Origin: Acetobacteraceae bacterium
GTDB taxonomy: Bacteria > Pseudomonadota > Alphaproteobacteria > Acetobacterales > Acetobacteraceae
Direction: 5' to 3'
Length of the DNA: 64,000 nt
Assembly: GCA_030041375.1 (NCBI GenBank)
Contig: JASHOA010000012.1
Span: forward strand, 18,947 to 82,946
Shown: positions 19,515 through 27,824 of the stretch, in pieces
How the letters are laid out: every line of letters starts with the position of its first letter
Position numbering within the stretch: position 1 is the stretch's first letter
Notes under the pieces: model-generated
What the model was told of the DNA's origin: nothing
The model's database searches: none
Seen by the model: the letters and a program-made list of their open reading frames with translations, nothing else
Program-made: the position numbers and the translations under genes

Positions 19515-21029
19515 TCAGACGAGGGCGGGTGTCAGGTACGAGGCGAGATGGGAATCGAGGGCGGCGAGGCCGGCGTCGTCCATCTGCGCGAGTCGATAGC
19601 CGATGAAGCCGTCAGGCCGAATCAGGAGCGCGCCGCCGAGGGGCACGCCGGCGCGGGCGGGATCGAAGTCCGTGCCGGGCTCGATCGCGACGAGGTCTTG
19701 CCAGCGGCGCCGGAGCGCGTCGGGTGGAGCGGGTGCCTCGAAGAGCAGCAGATGGTGCAGCCTCCCGGTCAGGCGGATGCGGTCTGGAAAGCGTTCGCCT
19801 GGTGCCGGCCCGGGTGGTGCCGTCATCGATCCGAGATGCTCGCCAACAAGCGGGCTTCCAGCATAGGAAACATCGAGCATCGCCCGCGCGCGGGCAAGCG
19901 CCCGGGCGCTCGCGGGATCGGGCGGCGCGGCGCCAGGGGCGGCGGTGGCGAGGTCGAGCACGCGACGGTGCAGCATGTCCGAGACTTCGAGGACGTGGCG
20001 ATCGGCGAGCCGCCGTTCGATTTCATAGGAGTCGAGCAGGACATGCGGCGCGGCGCCGCGAACGACGAGGGCGAGCTTCCAGGCGATGTCGGCGGCATCC
20101 ATCAGGGCTGAGTTGAGGCCCTCACCGGCGATGGGGCTCGAGAGGTGCGCCGCGTCGCCCATAAGGAATCGCCGCCCGTCAGCAAGCCGGCGGGTCATCC
20201 GCTTGTGCATGACGAAGTGCCCGGCCCACGCAAGATCGGTAAGGCCGGCATCGACGCCGGCCCGGCGGTTGAGGAGCGCACTCACCTGGGCAAGCTCGGG
20301 CTTTTCGCGTTCGTCGACGGTGGGCGAATCGGGATCGAGATCCAAAAAGCTCAGCCAGCGGCCGCCGGGAAGCGGGGCAAGCAAGGCGAAGCCCTTCGCA
20401 CTTACAAAGACCATCGACTCCTCGGGCCGATGTGGCAAGCCGATGCGGATGTCGGCGGCGATATAGTGGCCGGCGTACGTATCTCCCTCGAGGGATTCGT
20501 GCATAGAGTCGCGGGTTACGTCGTACGCTCCGCCGGCCCCGAGCACATAGCGGAACGAAACCGCCTCGAGCTCGCCGCCAGGCCGACGTAGCCGGACGGC
20601 GAGCGCATCTGCATTCTGATCGAGCGAAAGGACCGTGGTGCCGCGCTCAATGCCAACGCCGAGCCCCGCCAGGTGTTCCGTGAGGATCGCTTCGGTCTGC
20701 CACTGCGGAAGACTGCACTGGTACTCGTAAGTGCAATCGATACCGCCGAAGGTACTGCCGCCGAGCGGGGTGAAGCCGAGCCCGTAGAAGCGCGTTCGCC
20801 GGACGCGGACCGATCTTTCGAGGAACGGTTTGACCACGCCGGCGCGCGTGAGATGTTCGAGCCCAGCCGGCTGGAGAGCGGTTGCACGGACCTCGTGATG
20901 AGGCAGGAGCCTGCGTTCGACGATGCGTGGCACGACGCCATGGCGGACCAGTTCACAGCCAGCGAAGAGCCCGGCCGGGCCGGCACCGATGATAAGGACC
21001 TCGCAATGATCGGGTGCGTATTCGGGCAT
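19515..21029 (-). CDS. FAD-dependent monooxygenase, aromatic hydroxylase type
   Basis: Class A flavoprotein monooxygenase of about 504 residues. FAD-binding GAGPAGLFAG near residues 14-23, an internal DG-like segment, and the second FAD motif FLMGDAAHLSSPIAGEGLNSALMDAADIAWKL near 283-314. The C-terminal region carries a thioredoxin-like domain as in PHBH-related phenol hydroxylases (PDGFIGYRLA near the end). Such enzymes hydroxylate phenols or other aromatics using NAD(P)H; the substrate is unknown. The start is ATG 21029 (MPEYAPDHCEVLI); the reading frame upstream runs into the repeat element and is not coding. It is isolated from other catabolic genes. Confidence 0.82.
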   Translation of the reverse strand: MPEYAPDHCEVLIIGAGPAGLFAGCELVRHGVVPRIVERRLLPHHEVRATALQPAGLEHLTRAGVVKPFLERSVRVRRTRFYGLGFTPLGGSTFGGIDCTYEYQCSLPQWQTEAILTEHLAGLGVGIERGTTVLSLDQNADALAVRLRRPGGELEAVSFRYVLGAGGAYDVTRDSMHESLEGDTYAGHYIAADIRIGLPHRPEESMVFVSAKGFALLAPLPGGRWLSFLDLDPDSPTVDEREKPELAQVSALLNRRAGVDAGLTDLAWAGHFVMHKRMTRRLADGRRFLMGDAAHLSSPIAGEGLNSALMDAADIAWKLALVVRGAAPHVLLDSYEIERRLADRHVLEVSDMLHRRVLDLATAAPGAAPPDPASARALARARAMLDVSYAGSPLVGEHLGSMTAPPGPAPGERFPDRIRLTGRLHHLLLFEAPAPPDALRRRWQDLVAIEPGTDFDPARAGVPLGGALLIRPDGFIGYRLAQMDDAGLAALDSHLASYLTPALV

Positions 21030-21106
21030 TGCCGCTCTCTTATGGCACGCGATGGAGACGTTAGCGCCGGGCTTTCGGAGCGGGCAAGTGTGGCTTTCAC
21101 CAGATT

Positions 21107-21210
21107 GCGAGACCCGTGCCGGGCTGACTTTGCAGCCCGGCACGGGTCTCGCGGTTTATTCGAACCCGCGATTCACGCCCTCCGACGATCCCGCCTCGGG
21201 CGATCGCGGG
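21107..21210 (+). repeat. dispersed hairpin element, copy 1
   Basis: A perfect 20-bp inverted repeat: left arm 21107-21126, loop ACTTTG 21127-21132, right arm 21133-21152. A tail of about 58 bp follows, ending CGATCGCGGG at 21210. The right arm plus tail is about 90% identical to 40775-40852. Similarity stops sharply at both ends of the element. It lies in the divergent spacer between the FAD monooxygenase and thiD. It could be a mobile MITE/REP-like unit or a structured RNA; no T-run follows, so it is not a plain terminator. Confidence 0.75.
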
Positions 21211-21277
21211 CTGGAAGAGTGGCCGGGCGAACCCCCGGAAGCTATGAAATTGGGGTCAGAAATCTCGGCAGGGCACG

Positions 21278-22114
21278 ATGACTGAGAATCATCACGCTCC
21301 GGCGAGGGTGCTGGTCATCGCCGGATCGGACTCGAGCGGCGGCGCCGGCATCCAGGCGGACGTGAAGGCCATCACTGCGCTGGGCGCCTTTGCTGCGACC
21401 GCGATCACCGCGATCACCGTGCAGGATTCTCGGGCCGTCCATGCCGTGCACCTCCTGCCGGCATCGCTCGTTGCGGCCCAGGTCGAGTGTGCGCTTGCAG
21501 ATCCGGGTGCGGACGCGGTGAAAATCGGGATGCTTGGAGACGCGGCGATCACGGCCGCAGTGGCGGCTGCGCTGCGCGCCGCGATCGGCCCCCCTTTGGT
21601 CATCGACCCGGTTTTCTGTGCCTCGAGCGGCGCTCGCCTTCTTGCAGAAGACGCGCTGAACGTTCTGCGCGGAGAACTCTTCCCACTCGCTACGCTCGTC
21701 ACGCCTAACGTTCCGGAGGCCGCGCTCCTCTCCGGCATCGCCATCCACGACCTCTCTTCGATGGAGCGGGCCGCTCGCGCACTAGTCCCCGCCGGGACCT
21801 CGGGCGCGGTGCTGGTGAAGGGCGGACATCTTCCGGGGGAGATGGTGGTGGACATGCTGGCCTCTCTGGATGGCATCATCCGATTCGAGGCACCGCGGCT
21901 TGCCGGCCGGCAGCGCCGTGGCACCGGCTGCACTCTGGCAAGTGCGATCGCCGCAGGGCTCGCGCAGGGTTTCGCTCTCGTGGACTCCATCCGGCGGGCC
22001 CGCCTCTACGTCCGGGCAGCGATCGCAACCGCGCCCGAGATCGGCACGGGCGCACTCCTTTTGAACCACGCTGTGACGGTTGATCCAGAGCGGATCGAGA
22101 CGCTTGGCTTATAG
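21278..22114 (+). CDS. thiD: hydroxymethylpyrimidine/phosphomethylpyrimidine kinase
   Basis: Phosphorylates HMP and HMP-phosphate in thiamine synthesis. 278 residues, ribokinase-like: VLVIAGSDSSGGAGIQADVKA near residues 11-31, TAITVQDS near 46, VDPVFCASSG-like near 106, TPNVPEAALLSG near 140, and the catalytic anion hole GRQRRGTGCTLASAIAAGLA near 208-227. It starts MTENHHAP at 21278. No THI-box (TPP riboswitch) sequence was seen upstream. It converges on the small secreted protein gene. Confidence 0.93.
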   Translation: MTENHHAPARVLVIAGSDSSGGAGIQADVKAITALGAFAATAITAITVQDSRAVHAVHLLPASLVAAQVECALADPGADAVKIGMLGDAAITAAVAAALRAAIGPPLVIDPVFCASSGARLLAEDALNVLRGELFPLATLVTPNVPEAALLSGIAIHDLSSMERAARALVPAGTSGAVLVKGGHLPGEMVVDMLASLDGIIRFEAPRLAGRQRRGTGCTLASAIAAGLAQGFALVDSIRRARLYVRAAIATAPEIGTGALLLNHAVTVDPERIETLGL

Positions 22115-22123
22115 CCGCGGCTT

Positions 22124-22411
22124 TCACTCCTTCGAGGCGTGTACCCCTGCCTTTTCAACCGCACTCTTGCAAAAATATGCACCCTTCTTGGTTTTTCCGA
22201 ACCAGCGCGAGCCGGACAGGTGATAGACATCCGTGTGCAGGTTCGCCCAGACCACCGTATCCGCGCCACAGTTTTTTTGCGCTGCGGTCAGGCTCGAGAA
22301 GTGCTCGACCGCGCTGAGCGAAACATATTTCTTGGTCGCTCCTGAGGCTGGCGGGACAAGCGCCAGCGCAACCGCGGGGACCGCACCAAGGAGGGCGGGC
22401 ATCAGGCGCAT
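22124..22411 (-). CDS. small secreted cysteine-containing protein of unknown function
   Basis: About 95 residues: signal peptide (LLGAVPAVALALVPPASGA) and a small domain with two cysteines, NCGADTVVWANLHTDVYHL then WFGKTKKGAYFCKSAVEKAG. The pattern C...TDVYH..G..W(F/Y)G.TK.G.Y.C resembles small domains I recall from other proteobacterial exported proteins. They may bind metal, somewhat like the Ada zinc-knuckle type, but no function is established. The start at 22411 (MRLMPALL) gives a normal signal peptide. It is convergent with thiD and divergent from serC. Confidence 0.6.
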   Translation of the reverse strand: MRLMPALLGAVPAVALALVPPASGATKKYVSLSAVEHFSSLTAAQKNCGADTVVWANLHTDVYHLSGSRWFGKTKKGAYFCKSAVEKAGVHASKE

Positions 22412-22526
22412 CCCGATCTCCGCTTTTTTGGTCCAAATCGAGACCCCGACACTACACATGGTTGCGAAGACCCTGCAACGAGGCTTGCTCCAGCCGTCCA
22501 ATTCCGCTAACCACGGCATCGGGTCA

Positions 22527-22544
22527 CGCCCCCCCACCGGGGCG
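22527..22544 (+). promoter_or_regulatory. hairpin in the serC leader
   Basis: CGCCCC (22527-22532) pairs with GGGGCG (22539-22544) around a 6-nt loop, ending 12 bp before the Shine-Dalgarno sequence of serC. An alphaproteobacterial structured RNA (the serC motif) is known upstream of serC-serA operons. Whether this leader matches that motif was not tested. Confidence 0.35.
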
Positions 22545-22556
22545 CTCGTCTTCTGC

Positions 22557-22565
22557 AAGGGAGAG
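22557..22565 (+). promoter_or_regulatory. Shine-Dalgarno sequence that places the serC start at ACG
   Basis: AAGGGAGAG at 22557-22565. Its AGGGAG core ends 7 nt before the in-frame ACG at 22571 but 16 nt before the in-frame ATT at 22580, so spacing favours ACG. Confidence 0.5.
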
Positions 22566-22570
22566 TCGTC

Positions 22571-23758
22571 ACGGCAGTCATTGCCACACGGCCGGAGGTT
22601 CGTCCGGCCAACTTCTGCTTTTCTTCTGGTCCGTGCGCCAAACGCCCAGGCTACCGGCTTGAGGCTCTGAGCGGTGCACTGCTCGGGAGGAGCCACCGCG
22701 CCAAATTGGCGAAGGCGCGACTTGGGGAAACTATCCAACGCTCACGCACCCTCCTCGGCATGCCGGGTGGGTGGAAGCTCGGCATCGTGCCTGCGTCCGA
22801 TACGGGTGCGGTCGAGATGGCGCTCTGGTCGCTGCTTGGCGCTCGTGGCGTCGATGTACTTGCCTTCGAGAGTTTTTCCTCGGGCTGGGCAACCGATGTC
22901 GTCAAAGAGCTTCGCTTGCCAGATGCACGGATGCTCGAGGCGCCGTACGGGCAACTGCCGAACCTTGCTGCTGTTGATTTCTCACGCGACGTGGTGCTGG
23001 CCTGGAATGGCACCACCTCCGGCGTCCGGTTCCCGGATGGTGAATGGATCCCCGAGAGCCGACAAGGCCTGATCATTGCTGATGCGACGTCCGCAGCCTT
23101 CGCGATGGATCTTCCCTGGGACAAACTCGATGTCGTGACCTGGTCCTGGCAGAAGGTACTTGGCGGGGAGGCCGGACACGGCATGCTGGCACTTTCACCT
23201 CGGGCCGTTCAGCGCCTCGAGTCCCACAGACCTTCCTGGCCGCTGCCGAAAATCTTTCGGCTCACGAAGGGAGGAAAGCTTATCGAAGGCATTTTTAAGG
23301 GTGAGACCATCAACACGCCGAGCATGCTCGCAGTCGAAGATGCGCTCGATGGTCTGCGCTGGGCTGAGGCGATCGGAGGGCTTCCGGCGCTGATCGCACG
23401 CACGGAGGCGAATCTCTCCGCCATCGCATCCTGGGTGGAACGCACGCCATGGGTCGATTTTCTGGCCGAACGGCCGGAGTGGCGCTCGCCGACTTCGATC
23501 TGCCTCAGGATCACCGCACCCTGGTTCGAGGCCATGACAGCCGCAGGCCAAGCCGAAGCAGCAAAGCGGCTTGCCGGCCTGATCGAATCTGAAGGTGTTG
23601 CCTACGATATCGGCTCTTATCGGGACGCTCCGCCTGGCCTCCGCATCTGGGGTGGGGCGACAGTCGAAACTGCCGACATCCTGGCGCTCCTGCCTTGGCT
23701 GGAGTGGGCCTTTTCCGCGCTTGCCAACGAAGCGCGGCCGGCATGGGCTGCGGAGTGA
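22571..23758 (+). CDS. serC: phosphoserine aminotransferase, non-canonical start codon
   Basis: Converts 3-phosphohydroxypyruvate to phosphoserine; PLP enzyme of about 395 residues. Conserved features: [11 protein letters not shown] near residues 16-26, LLGRSHRAK near 37, [20 protein letters not shown] near 73, and the PLP-lysine segment [15 protein letters not shown] near 191. The first ATG/GTG/TTG in frame is TTG 22706, which would delete the conserved [11 protein letters not shown] and GRSHR segments. The frame is open from a TAA at 22508-22510, and between that stop and the conserved region only CTG, ACG and ATT codons could start. ACG 22571 has a well-spaced Shine-Dalgarno sequence. It is 5 bp upstream of serA. 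Confidence 0.88.
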   Translation, partial: TAVIATRPEVRPANFCFSSGPCAKRPGYRLEALSGALLGRSHRAKLAKARLGETIQRSRTLLGMPGGWKLGIVPASDTGAVEMALWSLLGARGVDVLAFESFSSGWATDVVKELRLPDARMLEAPYGQLPNLAAVDFSRDVVLAWNGTTSGVRFPDGEWIPESRQGLIIADATSAAFAMDLPWDKLDVVTWSWQKVLGGEAGHGMLALSPRAVQRLESHRPSWPLPKIFRLTKGGKLIEGIFKGETINTPSMLAVEDALDGLRWAEAIGGLPALIARTEANLSAIASWVERTPWVDFLAERPEWRSPTSICLRITAPWFEAMTAAGQAEAAKRLAGLIESEGVAYDIGSYRDAPPGLRIWGGATVETADILALLPWLEWAFSALANEARPAWAAE

Positions 23759-23763
23759 GGCCG

Positions 23764-25350
23764 ATGCCGAAAGTCCTTGTTTCCGACAAGCTTTCTCAGA
23801 CTGCTCTTGCGATCTTTCATGCCCGAGGGATCGAGGCCGATTTTCGCCCCGGCCTCAAGCCGCCGGAGCTTCGCGGCATTATCGCGCCGTATGATGGGCT
23901 TGCGGTGCGCTCGGCGACCAAGGTGACTCGCGAGCTGCTCGAGGCAGCGCCGAACCTCAAGGTGGTGGGCCGCGCCGGCATCGGCGTGGACAACGTGGAT
24001 GTGACCTCAGCAACCGCGCGCGGTGTGGTCGTCATGAACACCCCGCACGGCAACGCGATTACCACTGCCGAGCACACGATTGCCATGATGATGACGCTTG
24101 CCCGCCAGATCCCAGAGGCGTCCGCTTCCACGAGATCCGGCAAATGGGAGAAGAACCGCTTCATGGGGATGGAGCTCTTCGGCAAGACGCTCGGAGTGAT
24201 CGGCTGCGGCAATATCGGCTCGATCGTTGTCGAGCGCGCAATCGGTCTGCGGATGAAGGTTATCGCCTACGATCCCTATCTGACAGAGGCGCGGGCGTTG
24301 GCGCTCGGCGCGGAAAAGGTGCCGCTCGCCGACCTCCTCTCGCGGGCGGATGTCATCACCTTGCACACCCCGCTTACCGAAGCAACGCGCAATATAATCT
24401 CCGCGGAGGCGATTGCAGCGATGAAGAAGGGCGTGCGTGTCATCAATTGCGCACGCGGCGGTTTGCTTGACGAGGCGGCGCTTGCCACCGCGATTCGTTC
24501 CGGGCATGTCGGCGGGGCCGCGCTCGATGTCTTCGCAACCGAGCCCCCCGGAGAAAGCCCGCTGTTCACGCTCGAGAACGTTGTCTGCACACCCCACCTC
24601 GGCGCTGCAACCGAGGAGGCGCAGGAGAAAGTCGGCATCCAGGTCGCCGAGCAGATGAGTGATTTCCTGCTCACTGGCGCGGTGGTCAACGCGATCAACA
24701 TGCCATCGGTCTCCGCCGAAGAGGCCCCGCGCCTTCGCCCCTACATGGAGCTCTGCCGCCTCCTCGGGAGTTTCGCCGGCCAGCTCACGCACGCACGAGA
24801 AGGAGTGATTCGCAGCGTGGCGATCGAATACGAAGGCGCGGCGGCGGTGCTGAACCTGAAACCACTTTCGGCCGCTGCACTCGCCGGCCTGCTTGGGCCG
24901 ATCCTCGAAGGTGTCAACATGGTGAACGCGCCGGCTCTCGCGCACGCGCGTGGCATCGAGGTTTCGGAGATCGCGCACGATCGCCCCGGCGAGTACCAGG
25001 CCCTGATAACTCTCACGGTCACCACAGAGCAGCTCACGCGTGCCGTGGCCGGGACGCTCTTTGCAAACGACCGCCCGCGCATCGTTTCGGTCAAGGGAAT
25101 CCCGATCGAGGCGGATTTCTTCCGCCACATGATTTATGTGACGAACCAGGATCGCCCGGGCTTCATCGGCCGTTTCGGTGCCACACTCGCGGACGCAGGA
25201 ATCAATATCGCGACCTTCCATCTCGGCCGTGCCGCGCCGGGCGGGGATGCAATCTGCCTGGTAGCGGTAGACGAGCCGGTGCCCGAGCCGGTGCTGGCCG
25301 CGGTCCGTTCCCTCCCCCTCGTCATGCAGGCCACGCCGTTGCGTTTTTGA
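23764..25350 (+). CDS. serA: D-3-phosphoglycerate dehydrogenase
   Basis: First step of serine synthesis. 528 residues, long-type SerA: NAD-binding GCGNIGSIVVERA near residue 150, catalytic Arg in NCARGGLLDEAAL near 233, Glu in ATEPPGESPLF near 261 and His in TPHLGAATEEAQEKV near 280. An intervening ASB domain and a C-terminal ACT domain (YVTNQDRPGFIGRFGATLADAGINIATFHLGR) near 455-486 follow. The start at ATG 23764 (MPKVLVSDKLS) lies 5 bp after serC; the two form an operon. Confidence 0.96.
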   Translation: MPKVLVSDKLSQTALAIFHARGIEADFRPGLKPPELRGIIAPYDGLAVRSATKVTRELLEAAPNLKVVGRAGIGVDNVDVTSATARGVVVMNTPHGNAITTAEHTIAMMMTLARQIPEASASTRSGKWEKNRFMGMELFGKTLGVIGCGNIGSIVVERAIGLRMKVIAYDPYLTEARALALGAEKVPLADLLSRADVITLHTPLTEATRNIISAEAIAAMKKGVRVINCARGGLLDEAALATAIRSGHVGGAALDVFATEPPGESPLFTLENVVCTPHLGAATEEAQEKVGIQVAEQMSDFLLTGAVVNAINMPSVSAEEAPRLRPYMELCRLLGSFAGQLTHAREGVIRSVAIEYEGAAAVLNLKPLSAAALAGLLGPILEGVNMVNAPALAHARGIEVSEIAHDRPGEYQALITLTVTTEQLTRAVAGTLFANDRPRIVSVKGIPIEADFFRHMIYVTNQDRPGFIGRFGATLADAGINIATFHLGRAAPGGDAICLVAVDEPVPEPVLAAVRSLPLVMQATPLRF

Positions 25351-25442
25351 GGGGCCGGTCCTCTTCGTAACAGAGAGCGGGCGGCGGGTTGCCGATGAGC
25401 GTGCTCTGCGTCTGCTGCAAGTCCGCCTTAGGGTGGCGGATG

Positions 25443-26966
25443 TCACATCGTGGCGCCAATGGCCCACGGTGCGAACTCAGAACTGCCGAAGCCGTAGGTC
25501 TCGCTCTTGGTCTTCTCACCGGAAGCGACACGCAGGATGAGTTCGAAAATACGCTCGCCGCACTGCTCGACGGTCTCATCGCCATCCAGGATGGTGCCGC
25601 AATTCACGTCCATATCTTCTTCCATGCGCTGATACATCGGCGTGTTCGTTGCCAGCTTGATCGAGGGTGCGGGCTTGCAGCCGAACACGCTGCCCCGCCC
25701 GGTCGTAAAGCAGACCAGATTCGCGCCGCCGGCCACCTGCCCGGTTGCCGCGACCGGATCAAAGCCCGGGGTATCCATGAAAACGAAGCCTTGCCTGCTC
25801 GGTGTTTCGGCGTAGCGCACCACCTCGACGAGATTGGTGTGACCGGCCTTCGCCATTGCACCGAGTGATTTCTCGAGGATGGTGGTCAGCCCACCGGCCT
25901 TGTTGCCGGGGGAAGGGTTGGCATTCATCTCCGCCCCTTCCCGTTCCGTGTATTCCTCCCACCAGCGCATCAGCCCGACAAGCTTCTCTCCCACCTCGCG
26001 ACTTACGGCCCGGCGTGTCAGCAGATGCTCCGCCCCATACGTCTCCGGGGTTTCGGAGAGAATAACCGTCCCGCCATTCCGCACCACGAGATCGCTCGCC
26101 ACCCCGAGCGCAGGATTGGCGGAAACACCCGAGTAGCCGTCTGATCCGCCGCATTGCAGCGCCACGGTCAGGCCGGAAACCAGCACGGTCTCGCGACTGA
26201 CGGAGTTGGCCTCTGCCAGCACCTCGCGCACGAAAGCAACCCCTCGCTCTACTGTCTTGCGCGTGCCACCCATCGACTGGATGTCCATCGAACGGAGCCG
26301 CCCGGAAAGCTTCTCTTCCTCCAGCATCGACCCGATCTGGTTCACTTCGCAGCCGAGTCCGAGCATGACAACATGCGAGAAATTCACATGCCGCGCGTAG
26401 CCGGCGAGTGTGCGGCGCAATAGCTTCAACGGCTCGCCCATGCTCATCCCGCAGCCGGTCTTGTGAGTGATTGCCACAACCCCGTCCACGTTCGGATATT
26501 CGGCAAGTGGATCGCCATTGGAAAAGGGGCTTCGCTTGAAGGCGTCGGCAATCAGGTCGGCGACGTGCGCACTGCAGTTCACGCTGGTCACGATACCGAT
26601 ATGGTTGCGGGTTGCGACTCTGCCGTCGGCACGGCGGAATCCCTTGAAGGTCGCTGGCGGATCGAGCATCGCGGTCGGCTTCGCATCTTCGCCATAAGCG
26701 TAGTCCTTGGCGAAATCGCCCATCCCGCAGTTCTGCACGTGCACGTGCTGCCCCGGCTCGATGTGCCTGGTCGCGAACCCGATCACCTGACCGTAGCGGC
26801 GGATCGCCTCGCCAGGCGCATGCGCGCGTACGGCAACCTTGTGCCCGGCCGGAATGCGTTCCGCCGCGACCAGCCCCGGCGCGACCGGGGTTCCGGGAAG
26901 CAGGGTTGCGCGTGCGATTACCACTCCGTCATTGGGATGGAGGCGAATCACTGGTGGAGGTGACAT
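25443..26966 (-). CDS. UxaA-family hydrolyase (altronate or galactarate dehydratase)
   Basis: 507 residues in two parts: an N-terminal SAF-like domain (HPNDGVVIARA) and the large UxaA domain. Conserved Cys/His iron-ligand segments are visible: HKTGCGMSMGEP near 168, LGLGCEVNQ near 203, LQCGGSDGYSG near 270, and RGSVFGCKPAPSIKLATNTPMY near 425. These enzymes dehydrate sugar acids such as altronate, galactarate or glucarate. The adjacent aldolase (26982-27758) favours the galactarate/glucarate type. Start ATG 26966. It converges on serA. Confidence 0.85.
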   Translation of the reverse strand: MSPPPVIRLHPNDGVVIARATLLPGTPVAPGLVAAERIPAGHKVAVRAHAPGEAIRRYGQVIGFATRHIEPGQHVHVQNCGMGDFAKDYAYGEDAKPTAMLDPPATFKGFRRADGRVATRNHIGIVTSVNCSAHVADLIADAFKRSPFSNGDPLAEYPNVDGVVAITHKTGCGMSMGEPLKLLRRTLAGYARHVNFSHVVMLGLGCEVNQIGSMLEEEKLSGRLRSMDIQSMGGTRKTVERGVAFVREVLAEANSVSRETVLVSGLTVALQCGGSDGYSGVSANPALGVASDLVVRNGGTVILSETPETYGAEHLLTRRAVSREVGEKLVGLMRWWEEYTEREGAEMNANPSPGNKAGGLTTILEKSLGAMAKAGHTNLVEVVRYAETPSRQGFVFMDTPGFDPVAATGQVAGGANLVCFTTGRGSVFGCKPAPSIKLATNTPMYQRMEEDMDVNCGTILDGDETVEQCGERIFELILRVASGEKTKSETYGFGSSEFAPWAIGATM

Positions 26967-26981
26967 GACCCTGCTCCTGCT

Positions 26982-27758
26982 TCACGCTTTGCCCCCGGCA
27001 GCCTGACGGAGGGTGCCGACCGCCCCCTGCGCGGCCCGCAGCATCAGCCCGCTGTCGTTGCCGATGGTCACGAAGCGAAAACCCATACCGATCATGCGCG
27101 CGGCATAGGTAGGCGTGAGGTTGTGCACGCCAGGCGCAATGCCGCGCTTGCCGCATTCTTTCACCAGACGCTCATAGATTTTGAGGATCTGCGGCTCCTC
27201 CCGATCCTGCCTTGGCTCGAGGCCGAGTGAGAATCCGAGATCACTCGGGCCAACATAGATGCCATTGATTCCCGGCACATCCAGGATCGCCTCCAGATTG
27301 TCGAGTGCTTCTTGCGTCTCGATCATCGGGATGCAGAGCACTTCGGCATTCGCCGTCTTCACATAGCCTCCGACCTCGCCGTAAATGCCGGCGCGGATCG
27401 GACCATTGCTCCGTGAGCCCAAGGGCGGATAGCGGCAGGCGGAGACGAACGCCTCGGCGGCGGCGCGCGTATTGATCATCGGGCAGATCACGCCCATCGC
27501 GCCGCCATCCAGACACTTGCCGATGATGCCTGGCTCGTTCCAAGGCACGCGGACGAGAGGAGTGATCTGGCGAGCCTGCATGCCCTGGAAGCAGGCCACC
27601 ATACTCTGGTAGTCTTGCACACCGTGCTGCATATCGACTGTCAAGCTATCCCAGCCGGCCTGCGACATCACCTCCGCGGAGAAGCCCGAGGGAATGGCAA
27701 GCCAGCCGTTCACCACTGCCTTGCCTTCCTGCCAGAGTTGCTTCACCCGGTTCGCCAT
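26982..27758 (-). CDS. HpcH/HpaI-family aldolase
   Basis: 258 residues, class II metal-dependent pyruvate aldolase. The pattern is standard: catalytic region TVDMQHGVQDYQ near residue 40, PLVRVPWNEPGIIGKCLDGGAMGVICPMINT near 67-97, the metal-binding IPMIETQEALDN (Glu) near 142, and YVGPSDLGFSLGL (Asp) near 168. Members cleave 2-keto-3-deoxy sugar acids or 4-hydroxy-2-oxoheptanedioate to pyruvate plus an aldehyde. It lies 15 bp upstream of the UxaA-type dehydratase, suggesting a two-step sugar-acid pathway. Start ATG 27758. Confidence 0.85.
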   Translation of the reverse strand: MANRVKQLWQEGKAVVNGWLAIPSGFSAEVMSQAGWDSLTVDMQHGVQDYQSMVACFQGMQARQITPLVRVPWNEPGIIGKCLDGGAMGVICPMINTRAAAEAFVSACRYPPLGSRSNGPIRAGIYGEVGGYVKTANAEVLCIPMIETQEALDNLEAILDVPGINGIYVGPSDLGFSLGLEPRQDREEPQILKIYERLVKECGKRGIAPGVHNLTPTYAARMIGMGFRFVTIGNDSGLMLRAAQGAVGTLRQAAGGKA

Positions 27759-27824
27759 CCCATTTCTCCGTATCTTCGCATGAGACGCTAGGCCGACATC
27801 CCGGGGGCGTCAACGCAACCGGAG

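Noticed and set aside
21030..21277. TPP riboswitch upstream of thiD
   Set aside because: No THI-box core (CTGAGA ... ACCTGATCTGG-like) was found; the strong hairpin there is the dispersed element and is also present at 40752.
22706..23758. serC starting at TTG 22706
   Set aside because: This start would delete the conserved [11 protein letters not shown] and GRSHR segments that are encoded immediately upstream in the same frame.
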